Source: Flavobacterium soyae (GTDB lineage: Bacteria; Bacteroidota; Bacteroidia; Flavobacteriales; Flavobacteriaceae). From it: a stretch of DNA of 64,000 bases. The stretch covers positions 1 through 64,000 of the forward strand of contig NZ_JAJQXA010000001.1 of assembly GCF_021245985.1 (NCBI RefSeq), in the 5' to 3' direction. Made by a program: the position numbers and the translations under genes. How positions within the stretch are numbered: the first letter of the stretch is position 1; each line of letters opens with the position of its first letter. Of this stretch, positions 36,616 to 44,322 are shown one piece after another. A model generated the notes under the pieces. That model did not search any database. It had not been told where the DNA came from and saw only the letters and a program-made list of their open reading frames with translations.

Positions 36616-39468
36616 ATGTCAACTCAAAAACGCCTTTTTCTTCTAGATGCTTATGCATTAATTTTTCGCGGTTATTATGCTTTTATAAAAAACCCGAGAA
36701 TCAACTCAAAAGGAATGGACACATCTGCAATTATGGGTTTTATGAACTCACTTTTGGATGTTATTAAAAGAGAAAAACCAGATCATTTGGCCGTTGCTTT
36801 TGACAAAGGCGGAAGTCATGTAAGAACAGAAATGTTCGTAGAATATAAAGCTAATCGTGACGCAACGCCTGAGGCAATTAAAATTGCTGTTCCGTATATT
36901 CAGGAATTGTTAAGAGCAATGCATATTCCGATAATTGAAGTCGAAGGCTGTGAAGCCGATGATTTAATTGGAACCATTGCCAAACAAGCCGAAAAACAAA
37001 ATTATAAGGTTTTTATGGTAACACCGGATAAGGATTTTGCGCAATTGGTTTCTGAAAATATTTTCATGTACAAACCTGCCCGTATGGGTAATGGAATCGA
37101 AATTTGGGGAATTCCTGAAGTTTTGGCAAAATTCGAAATCGAAAGACCAGACCAAGTAATTGATTTTCTTGGAATGATGGGCGACGCTGTAGATAATATT
37201 CCAGGATTACCGGGAGTTGGTGAAGTGACCGCCAAGAAGTTCCTGAAAGAATTTGGTACAATGGAGAATCTTTTAGAAAACACTCATTTACTAAAAGGAA
37301 AAATGAAGGAGAATATCGAAGCCAATAAAGACAAAGGTATTTTGTCTAAAAAACTGGCAACGATTATCTGCGACTGTGATGTTATTTTTAATGAAGATGA
37401 CTATGAGCTTTCTCGCCCTGATATTGAAAAAACAGATGCTATTTTTCAGGAATTGGAATTTAGAAGAATGGCTGAGCAGTTTGACAACTTGTTTAAAGTT
37501 GGCGGCGGAAATGAATTAGCAAACAATAATCCGGCTGCCGAAGCTAAATTATACAAAAAACCACAACCAAAGAACGAAGACCAATTTGATCTTTTTGGCG
37601 GAGGCGGAACTACTCTTGATGAAAGTGCCGAAGCTGCAAGAAATTCGTTTTATAATACTTTAGAAAATACTGAACATTCTTATCAAACCGTACAGGGCGA
37701 TTTAGGAATTAAATTGCTTTTACAAAATTTACAAAAGCAGACTTCGGTTTGTTTTGATACTGAAACAACTGGAATCGATGCCCTGCATGCAGAACTTGTG
37801 GGTATGTCTTTCTCTTACGAAAAAGGAAAAGCTTTTTATGTTCCGTTTCCGGAAAATCAGGAAGAAGCAAAAGTTTTAGTAGATAAGTTTGTTCCGTTTT
37901 TTGAAAATGAAAACATCGAAAAAATTGGACAGAATTTAAAATACGATTTAAAAATCCTTGCTAATTATGGCGTTACGGTAAAAGGAAAACTTTTTGACAC
38001 GATGATCGCACATTATCTGATTAATCCGGATATGCGTCATAATATGGATATTTTAGCTGAAACATATTTAAAATATTCTCCAAAATCAATTGAAACTTTA
38101 ATTGGTAAAAAAGGAAAAAATCAGCTTTCAATGCGCGATGTTCCTTTAGAAGATATTAAAGAATATGCTGCAGAAGATGCCGATGTTACTTTACAATTAA
38201 AAGAAATTTTTACAACAGAATTAGACAATACCGAAACTAAAAAACTGTTTGATGAAATCGAAATTCCGTTAGTAAGTGTTTTAGCTGCAATGGAAACAGA
38301 AGGAATTCGCCTGGATGTTGATTTCTTAAAACAAATGTCTGGAGAGATGGAAATTGAAATCAAATCTTTAGAAGAACAGATATATGAAACTGCCGGTGAG
38401 AAATTTAATCTTGCCTCTCCAAAACAATTAGGAGATATTTTATTTGATAAACTTAAAATTGGCGGAGCAAAGCAAAAGAAAACCAAAACGGGTCAATATG
38501 CAACCGGAGAGGAAGTTTTGACTTATTTAGCAAACGACAATCCTATTGTAAAACAAATTTTGGACTGGCGTCAAATGGTGAAATTACAAAGCACTTATAT
38601 TTTGGCTTTGCCGGAACAAGTTGACAAAAAAACATTACGCGTTCATACCGATTATATGCAGACTGTTGCGGCTACGGGACGTTTGAGTTCTAATAATCCG
38701 AATTTACAAAACATTCCAATTCGTACGGAAAGAGGACGTCAAATTCGTAAAGCTTTCGTGGCGCGCGATGAAAACCACACTTTAATTTCTGCCGATTACT
38801 CGCAAATTGAATTACGAATTATCGCTGCTTTGAGTGGTGAAGAAAATATGATTGCAGCTTTCCAAAACGGTGAAGATATTCACAGAGCTACTGCAGCAAA
38901 AGTTTTTGATGTAGCGCTTGAAGAAGTTTCACGCGAACAAAGAAGTAATGCTAAAACGGTAAACTTTGGAATTATATATGGTGTTTCTGCTTTCGGATTA
39001 AGTAATCAGACTTCATTATCTCGCGGTGAAAGTGCAGCTTTGATTGATGCTTATTATAAAACATATCCAAGATTAAAGTCTTTTATTCAGGAGCAAGTTG
39101 AATTTGCCCGAGAAAAAGGATACGTACAAACCATTTCTGGTCGCCGTCGTTATTTAAAAGACATCAATTCTGCCAATGCTGTTGTTAGAAGCGCTGCAGA
39201 ACGAAATGCTGTAAATGCACCAATTCAGGGAAGCGCTGCCGATGTAATTAAGATTGCAATGATCAACATTCACAAAAAATTACAAGACGAAAACTGGAAA
39301 TCTAAAATGTTACTCCAGGTTCATGATGAGCTTGTGTTTGATGTACACAACGACGAATTAGAAAAAATCCAGCCTATGATTAAACACGAAATGGAAAATG
39401 CTTTTAAAATGACAGTTCCGTTAGAAGTTGAACTTGGATTGGGTAAAGATTGGCTGGAAGCGCATTAA
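36616..39468 (+). CDS. polA: DNA polymerase I
   Basis: 950 aa, three domains. Residues 1-295 are the 5'-3' exonuclease (LLDAYALIFRGYYAF, VEGCEADDLIGT, MMGDAVDNIPGLPGVG). About 365-540 are a 3'-5' exonuclease with the intact metal motif DTETTG (381-386). About 560-950 are the polymerase (DYSQIELRIIAALSGEENM, RSNAKTVNFGIIYG, QVHDELVFDV). All three catalytic sites look intact. A Gly/Asp-rich linker (QFDLFGGGGTT) separates the first two domains. It functions in repair and Okazaki-fragment processing. Monocistronic. Confidence 0.97.
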   Translation: MSTQKRLFLLDAYALIFRGYYAFIKNPRINSKGMDTSAIMGFMNSLLDVIKREKPDHLAVAFDKGGSHVRTEMFVEYKANRDATPEAIKIAVPYIQELLRAMHIPIIEVEGCEADDLIGTIAKQAEKQNYKVFMVTPDKDFAQLVSENIFMYKPARMGNGIEIWGIPEVLAKFEIERPDQVIDFLGMMGDAVDNIPGLPGVGEVTAKKFLKEFGTMENLLENTHLLKGKMKENIEANKDKGILSKKLATIICDCDVIFNEDDYELSRPDIEKTDAIFQELEFRRMAEQFDNLFKVGGGNELANNNPAAEAKLYKKPQPKNEDQFDLFGGGGTTLDESAEAARNSFYNTLENTEHSYQTVQGDLGIKLLLQNLQKQTSVCFDTETTGIDALHAELVGMSFSYEKGKAFYVPFPENQEEAKVLVDKFVPFFENENIEKIGQNLKYDLKILANYGVTVKGKLFDTMIAHYLINPDMRHNMDILAETYLKYSPKSIETLIGKKGKNQLSMRDVPLEDIKEYAAEDADVTLQLKEIFTTELDNTETKKLFDEIEIPLVSVLAAMETEGIRLDVDFLKQMSGEMEIEIKSLEEQIYETAGEKFNLASPKQLGDILFDKLKIGGAKQKKTKTGQYATGEEVLTYLANDNPIVKQILDWRQMVKLQSTYILALPEQVDKKTLRVHTDYMQTVAATGRLSSNNPNLQNIPIRTERGRQIRKAFVARDENHTLISADYSQIELRIIAALSGEENMIAAFQNGEDIHRATAAKVFDVALEEVSREQRSNAKTVNFGIIYGVSAFGLSNQTSLSRGESAALIDAYYKTYPRLKSFIQEQVEFAREKGYVQTISGRRRYLKDINSANAVVRSAAERNAVNAPIQGSAADVIKIAMINIHKKLQDENWKSKMLLQVHDELVFDVHNDELEKIQPMIKHEMENAFKMTVPLEVELGLGKDWLEAH

Positions 39469-39536
39469 TTATAATTTTAGATTTTTAGAGTGTTGATTTT
39501 AGATTTATGAATCAAAAACCTGCACAATCTTGTCTT

Positions 39537-39612
39537 TGCGAGGAACGAAGCAATCTCATTGGCTAGATCAAGTTTTGTGTCTTATTGTAGTAAGGCTGCT
39601 TCATTCCTCGCA
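39537..39612. repeat. Inverted repeat of the dispersed tgcgaggaacgaagca element
   Basis: tgcgaggaacgaagca (39537-39552) faces its near-perfect complement tgcttcattcctcgca (39597-39612), 15 of 16 matching, with a 44-nt loop. A further copy of the same motif is at 61671-61690. Non-coding; lies between polA and the LacI-type gene. Confidence 0.75.
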
Positions 39613-39635
39613 ATGACACACAAATAATAGATAAC

Positions 39636-39667
39636 AAAAAGGACTGTTCTTTCGAACAGTCCTTTTT
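39636..39667 (-). terminator. Terminator of the LacI-type regulator gene
   Basis: Perfect 14-bp stem aaaaaggactgttc (39636-39649) with gaacagtccttttt (39654-39667), loop tttc. Bidirectional in form; it may also end polA transcription. Confidence 0.9.
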
Positions 39668-39686
39668 GTTGATTATATTTTTTTAT

Positions 39687-40712
39687 TTAAGCTTTTCTTG
39701 TTGATTCTCGTTCTTTCAACTTTGTTTTGATAACGATTGTTTCGTAATCAGAAGTTTCGCCTTCTGGCTCTTCCAGTCTTTCGATTAATTTTTTTGCAGC
39801 AACTTCGCCAATTTCAATTCCGTGCTGGCTTACTGTTGTTAAACTTGGCGACAAACGTCTTGAAGCTAAAATCCCATCTGCAAAACCAATTATCGAAATA
39901 TCTTCCGGTACTTTATATCCTTTTTTCAAACTTACTCTTAAAGCTGCAACTGAATCATTTTCATCTAAAGCAAAAATCGCATCAATTTTTTGATCAAAAA
40001 TCGAATCAATTTTAGCTTTCATATCATCTTCAGAATCGGTACGAAGAATAATTTTTTCGTTAACCGGAATATTATTGTCTTTTAAAGCTTTTAAATATCC
40101 ATCGGCTCTTAATTTTCCAACACTTAAATTATCTACAGAAGAAATTAAAGCGATATTTTTACATCCTAAGTTAATTAAATGCTGAGTTGAGTTTAAAGCA
40201 GAATCAAAATCATCTACTACAACTTTATCACATTCTACTTCATCAGCAATCCTATCAAACATTACAATCGGCGTTCCGTCATTAATAATAGCCGAAAAAT
40301 GATTGTAATCTTGCAGTTTTTGCGCTTCCTCAGAAACAGAAAGAATAAATCCGTCAATAGTTCCGTTGCTTAACATTTCAAGCGTATGAACTTCTTTCTC
40401 TAAAGATTCGTTAGAAATACACGTAATTACATTATATCCTTTTTTATCAGCTACTTTTTCAATTCCGCTAAAAACTTTAGCAAAAAAAGAGTTTAATATA
40501 TTAGGTATAATTACACCAATTGTTTTCGTTTTACGGTTCTTTAAATTCAGACCAATAACATTCGGTTTATAATTTTTGAGTTTGGCATACTCCTTAATCT
40601 TCACCTTCGTCTGCTCACTAATTTCTGGGCTGTCATTCAATGCTTTAGACACAGTAGACACAGAAACACCCAGTTCCTTCGCAATTTGTTTTAGAGTTGC
40701 TTTAGCTTTCAT
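39687..40712 (-). CDS. LacI-family transcriptional regulator
   Basis: 341 aa. The N-terminal helix-turn-helix is ATLKQIAKELGVSVSTVSKAL, followed by the hinge region NVIGLNLKNRKTKTIGVIIP and a periplasmic-binding-like effector domain (GFILSVSEEAQ, GTPIVMFDRI, ALDENDSVAALRV, DISIIGFADG). The effector is probably a sugar, but no sugar genes are nearby, so its targets are unknown. A -7 TATATTTG at 40745-40738 lies 21 nt before the predicted leader end. Confidence 0.93.
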   Translation of the reverse strand: MKAKATLKQIAKELGVSVSTVSKALNDSPEISEQTKVKIKEYAKLKNYKPNVIGLNLKNRKTKTIGVIIPNILNSFFAKVFSGIEKVADKKGYNVITCISNESLEKEVHTLEMLSNGTIDGFILSVSEEAQKLQDYNHFSAIINDGTPIVMFDRIADEVECDKVVVDDFDSALNSTQHLINLGCKNIALISSVDNLSVGKLRADGYLKALKDNNIPVNEKIILRTDSEDDMKAKIDSIFDQKIDAIFALDENDSVAALRVSLKKGYKVPEDISIIGFADGILASRRLSPSLTTVSQHGIEIGEVAAKKLIERLEEPEGETSDYETIVIKTKLKERESTRKA

Positions 40713-40737
40713 CTAATAAAAGTTTATGTAATTAATA

Positions 40738-40745
40738 CAAATATA
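40738..40745 (-). promoter_or_regulatory. -7 element of the LacI-type gene
   Basis: TATATTTG on the minus strand. A TTTG lies 21 nt upstream (40770-40767), slightly farther than usual. Confidence 0.55.
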
Positions 40746-40886
40746 GTAGAATTACCGAAAATAAAACAAAAAACACCTACCACTATTTGAAATTATAAGA
40801 TCTATTCAAAATAAATCAGGGAAAGAAGATTTTTCTGAAACTGCATCTCTCAAAATTTCATTAACAACCTTAATAAAAAACCTATT

Positions 40887-41057
40887 ATGAAAAACGAAGT
40901 TAAAATTCAGAAAGTCAACCCAAATTCAAAAGATTTTGCAGGAGTTACTATAGTGAGTACTCCAACTGGATTGAATATCGCAAAAAATCCGTCAAAAATC
41001 CTACCAGTTGCTGCAGGATTTAATACAACTGCCGCATTTAGTATCACAGCAATCTGA
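40887..41057 (+). CDS. Small hypothetical protein or gene remnant (56 aa)
   Basis: ATG at 40887 to TGA at 41055 encodes 56 residues (starts MKNEVKIQKVNPNSKDFAGV, ends FNTTAAFSITAI). I do not recognise it. It has no signal peptide and no Cys. Immediately past the stop another frame stays open to about 41222 (reading NHYDTASGRYGQYIYCLVKN), so this may be the front of a frameshifted gene, or chance. The rest of the 600-bp gap 40713-41312 holds the LacI promoter on the left and the rplM promoter on the right. The minus-strand frame 40907-41104 opposite it is not supported. Confidence 0.35.
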   Translation: MKNEVKIQKVNPNSKDFAGVTIVSTPTGLNIAKNPSKILPVAAGFNTTAAFSITAI

Positions 41058-41238
41058 AGCTTGCAATAAACCATTATGACACTGCAAGTGGTCGATATGG
41101 CCAATATATTTATTGTTTAGTAAAAAATAAGCTTAATTTTGAATCGCCCTCGCGTTATTGTGAATACGGTTTTTTTATAGTTTTGAAAATAAAAACTGAG
41201 AGCCTGATTTTCAGGATATAAAATATTCTTTTCAGGTA

Positions 41239-41269
41239 TTTGGTTTTAAAATAATTAATTGTACTTTTG
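41239..41269 (+). promoter_or_regulatory. Promoter of rplM-rpsI
   Basis: -33 TTTG (41239-41242), 19-nt spacer, -7 TACTTTTG (41262-41269). Predicted start near 41274. Confidence 0.8.
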
Positions 41270-41270
41270 C

Positions 41271-41288
41271 ATCCCCTTTATTGGGGAT
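41271..41288 (+). promoter_or_regulatory. Hairpin at the 5' end of the rplM leader
   Basis: atcccc (41271-41276) pairs with ggggat (41283-41288) around tttatt, right at the predicted transcript start and about 25 nt before the rplM ATG. It may be a ribosomal-protein autoregulatory leader; L13 leader candidates have been described in Bacteroidia, but I could not compare with them. Confidence 0.5.
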
Positions 41289-41312
41289 GGAATGTTTAAT
41301 TAAAATAATATT

Positions 41313-41768
41313 ATGGACGCATTAAGCTACAAGACAATTTCAGCTAGCAAAGCCACTGTAACTAAAGAGTGGATTGTTGTTGACGCTGAAGGTCATAACT
41401 TAGGACGTCTTGCTTCAAAGGTTGCTATGATCTTAAGAGGTAAGTACAAGCCAAGTTACACACCGCACGTTGACTGTGGAGATAACGTAATTGTTATCAA
41501 CTCAGAAAAAATTAACCTTACAGGTACAAAATTGAATGACAAAATTTACATGCGTCATACAGGTTACCCAGGAGGACAAAGAACTTTAACTGCTAAAGTA
41601 TTGCAAGCTAAAAACCCTGCATTATTAGTAGAAAAAGCTGTAAAAGGAATGTTACCTAAAAACAAATTAGGGGCTGAACTTTTTAGAAATCTAAATGTTG
41701 TTGTAGGTGCTGAGCATACTCACGGAGCTCAAAAACCTAGAACTGTTAACCTAAATGATCTTAAGTAA
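41313..41768 (+). CDS. rplM: 50S ribosomal protein L13
   Basis: 151 aa with WIVVDAEGHNLGRLASKVA, HTGYPGG and AVKGMLPKNKLG, all standard L13 features. The stop overlaps the rpsI ATG by one base (TAATG), so the pair is translationally coupled. The usual rplM-rpsI order. Confidence 0.98.
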   Translation: MDALSYKTISASKATVTKEWIVVDAEGHNLGRLASKVAMILRGKYKPSYTPHVDCGDNVIVINSEKINLTGTKLNDKIYMRHTGYPGGQRTLTAKVLQAKNPALLVEKAVKGMLPKNKLGAELFRNLNVVVGAEHTHGAQKPRTVNLNDLK

Positions 41769-42154
41769 TGGGAGTTATTCACAAAATCGGTAGAAGAAAA
41801 ACCGCTGTTGCACGTGTATACGTTTCTGAAGGAACAGGAAATATCACTGTAAACAAAAAAGAATTCGCAACTTACTTTCCAACTGCAACTTTACAATACA
41901 AAGTTTTACAACCATTGTCTATGACAGAAAACGTAAACAACTTTGACGTAAAAGTAAACGTTTACGGAGGTGGTACAACTGGTCAGGCAGAAGCTGTAAG
42001 AATGGCATTAGCACGCGTAATGTGTGAAGTTAACGCTGAAAACAGAGGAATCCTTAAACCAGAAGGTTTATTAACAAGAGACCCAAGAATGGTTGAGCGT
42101 AAGAAATTCGGTCAGAAGAAAGCTCGTAAGAGATTCCAGTTCTCTAAACGTTAA
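41768..42154 (+). CDS. rpsI: 30S ribosomal protein S9
   Basis: 128 aa. IGRRKTAVARVYVSEG at the start and the basic tail (LTRDPRMVERKKFGQKKAR, RFQFSKR) that reaches the P-site tRNA. Follows rplM directly. Confidence 0.98.
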   Translation: MGVIHKIGRRKTAVARVYVSEGTGNITVNKKEFATYFPTATLQYKVLQPLSMTENVNNFDVKVNVYGGGTTGQAEAVRMALARVMCEVNAENRGILKPEGLLTRDPRMVERKKFGQKKARKRFQFSKR

Positions 42155-42267
42155 TATTACCTGTCTTGTTCAGATGGGACAAGACATTATCAATTATTTA
42201 TTGAAATTAAAAAACACAGTTATTGTTGCTCTCCTATCGAGGTAGGATATAGTTTAGCATCTAAATG

Positions 42268-42345
42268 GGTTGAGTCTTAAAGTCGAAAGTCTTAAAGTCT
42301 TAAAGCTTAAAGCCTAAAGCATATTGCCTAAAGCCAAAGTTCAAA
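42268..42345. repeat. Low-complexity cttaaag repeat between rpsI and rpsB
   Basis: The unit cttaaag / cctaaag recurs about seven times in irregular tandem (cttaaagtcgaaagtcttaa and following). Non-coding. A small hairpin tccta/tagga (about 42223-42238) lies before it. Within the rpsB leader region; function unknown. Confidence 0.6.
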
Positions 42346-42383
42346 ACACATTGCTAATCAACAGAACGTAAACTAGTACAAAA

Positions 42384-43154
42384 ATGGCAAACAAAATAGA
42401 AGTAAAAGAATTACTAGAAGCAGGTGTTCACTTCGGACACATGACTAGAAAATGGGATCCAAACATGGCTCCTTACATTTATATGGAGCGTAATGGTATT
42501 CACATTATCAATCTATATAAAACTGCAGCTAAAATTGAAGAAGCTAACGAAGCTTTGAAAAAAATCGCTGCATCAGGTAGAAAAATCTTATTCGTAGCTA
42601 CCAAAAAACAAGCAAAAGACATCGTTGCTGATAAAGCAAAGGCTGCAAACATGCCTTACATCACTGAAAGATGGCCAGGTGGAATGTTGACTAACTTCGT
42701 AACTATCAGAAAGGCAGTTAAAAAAATGTCTTCTATCGATAAAATGAAGAAAGATGGTACTTTCAACACTCTATCTAAAAAAGAGCGTTTGCAAGTTGAT
42801 CGTCTACGTGCTAAATTAGAGAAAAACTTAGGTTCAATCGCTGATATGTCTAGACTGCCTGCAGCATTGTTCGTAGTAGATATCAAAGCTGAACACATCG
42901 CAATAAAAGAAGCTCAAAAATTAAACATTCCAGTTTTCGCAATGGTTGATACGAATTCTGACCCAAGAGAGGTTGATTACGTTATTCCTGCAAATGATGA
43001 TGCTTCTAAATCAATTGACAAAATTTTATCTTTAGTGACTACTGCAGTAATCGAAGGTCTTTCTGACAGAGGTTCTGAAAAAGAAGTTGAAGCTGCTGAA
43101 GAAGCTCCTGCTGTTGAGGCTGAAGCTGCTCCTGCAACTGAAACTGAAGAATAA
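42384..43154 (+). CDS. rpsB: 30S ribosomal protein S2
   Basis: 256 aa. S2 signatures: ELLEAGVHFGHMTRKWDPNM, RWPGGMLTNFVTIRKAV and FAMVDTNSDPREVDYVIPAND. The acidic Ala/Glu C-terminal tail (AAEEAPAVEAEAAPATETEE) is common in Bacteroidota. Precedes tsf, the usual order. Confidence 0.98.
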   Translation: MANKIEVKELLEAGVHFGHMTRKWDPNMAPYIYMERNGIHIINLYKTAAKIEEANEALKKIAASGRKILFVATKKQAKDIVADKAKAANMPYITERWPGGMLTNFVTIRKAVKKMSSIDKMKKDGTFNTLSKKERLQVDRLRAKLEKNLGSIADMSRLPAALFVVDIKAEHIAIKEAQKLNIPVFAMVDTNSDPREVDYVIPANDDASKSIDKILSLVTTAVIEGLSDRGSEKEVEAAEEAPAVEAEAAPATETEE

Positions 43155-43156
43155 AT

Positions 43157-43265
43157 CAAATTTTAAATTCCAAATTTTAAATTCCAAAATCCAAATACAA
43201 AATTAAAAACGTTATGTTGATAATTTATTAAAATTGGAGTTTGGGATTTAAAAGCTGGAATTTTT
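43157..43265. repeat. Imperfect inverted AT-rich repeat between rpsB and tsf
   Basis: Runs of aaattccaaa type on the left (43160-43200) face ggagtttgggattt and gctggaatttt on the right (43234-43263). Similar aattccaa stretches are at 49640-49670, 58285-58305 and 58447-58495. Looks like a dispersed non-coding flavobacterial repeat. Confidence 0.5.
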
Positions 43266-43294
43266 TACTTTTAACATTAAAAATTCAAAATATT

Positions 43295-44257
43295 ATGTCA
43301 ACAATTACTGCTGCAGACGTAAATAAATTAAGACAATCTACAGGTGCCGGAATGATGGACTGTAAAAAAGCTTTGGTTGAAGCTGAAGGAGATTTCGATA
43401 AAGCTATACAAATCCTTAGAGAAAAAGGACAAAAAGTGGCTGCTAACCGTTCTGACCGTGAGTCTGCTGAAGGAGCTGCTGTTTCTTTTATCAATGCTGA
43501 CAACACTAAAGGAGCTATCATCACTTTAAACTGCGAAACTGACTTCGTAGGTAAAAATGAAGCTTTCGTTGCTTTAGCTAAAGATTTAGTAGAAAGAGCT
43601 ATCAACTTCTCTTCTAAAGAAGAATTATTAGCTTCTGATTTCAACGGAATTACAGTTGCTGAGAAATTAATCGAGCAAACTGGAGTTATCGGTGAGAAAA
43701 TCGAAATCGGTGGTTTCGAAATTTTAGAAGGTGCTTACGTTGGATCTTATGTTCACGTTAATAAAATTGCTGCTTTAACTGCAATTTCTGCTCCAGTTGC
43801 AAACGCTGAAACTTTAACAAAAGACATCTCTATGCAAGTTGCTTCTATGGGGGCTGATACATTATCTTACAAAGATTTTGATCCTGCTTTCGTTGAATCT
43901 GAACTTGCTGCTCGTATTGCTGTAATCGAAAAAGACAATGAAGAAGCAAAACGTTTAGGAAAAACTTTAAAAAATGTTCCTAAATACATCTCTTTCTCTC
44001 AATTAACTCCTGAAGTTATCAAACAAGCTGAAGAAGATGCTAAAGCTGAATTAAAAGCTGAAGGTAAACCAGAACAAATCTGGGACAAAATTCTTCCAGG
44101 AAAAGTACAACGTTTCATTTCTGACAACACTACTTTAGATCAAGAAAAAGCTTTACTAGATCAAAACTTCATCAAAGATGACAGTAAAAAAGTTGGTGAT
44201 TACGTAAAAGGATTCAATGTTGAAATTACAGGTTTCAAAAGAGTTACTTTAGGTTAA
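43295..44257 (+). CDS. tsf: Translation elongation factor Ts
   Basis: 320 aa from the ATG at 43295 (MSTITAADVNKLRQSTGAGM); an in-frame codon 54 nt earlier lies in the intergenic repeat. UBA-like N-terminus with MMDCKKALVEAEGDFDKAI, then the TDFVGKNEAF signature. Longer than E. coli EF-Ts because of an inserted segment, as usual in this phylum. It recycles EF-Tu-GDP. Confidence 0.97.
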   Translation: MSTITAADVNKLRQSTGAGMMDCKKALVEAEGDFDKAIQILREKGQKVAANRSDRESAEGAAVSFINADNTKGAIITLNCETDFVGKNEAFVALAKDLVERAINFSSKEELLASDFNGITVAEKLIEQTGVIGEKIEIGGFEILEGAYVGSYVHVNKIAALTAISAPVANAETLTKDISMQVASMGADTLSYKDFDPAFVESELAARIAVIEKDNEEAKRLGKTLKNVPKYISFSQLTPEVIKQAEEDAKAELKAEGKPEQIWDKILPGKVQRFISDNTTLDQEKALLDQNFIKDDSKKVGDYVKGFNVEITGFKRVTLG

Positions 44258-44276
44258 TATATTATTTTTTCAATAT

Positions 44277-44312
44277 TAAAAAGCCCGAATATTATGTATT
44301 CGGGCTTTTTTA
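44277..44312. terminator. Terminator between tsf and the M3 peptidase gene
   Basis: Stem gcccgaata (44283-44291) with tattcgggc (44297-44305) with A-run before and T6 after. Serves both convergent genes. Confidence 0.9.
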
Positions 44313-44322
44313 TTTTCATCTG

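Noticed and set aside
40907..41104. Minus-strand 65-codon frame between the LacI-type gene and rplM
   Set aside because: No promoter or recognisable domain; the plus-strand frame in the same place has a better start context.
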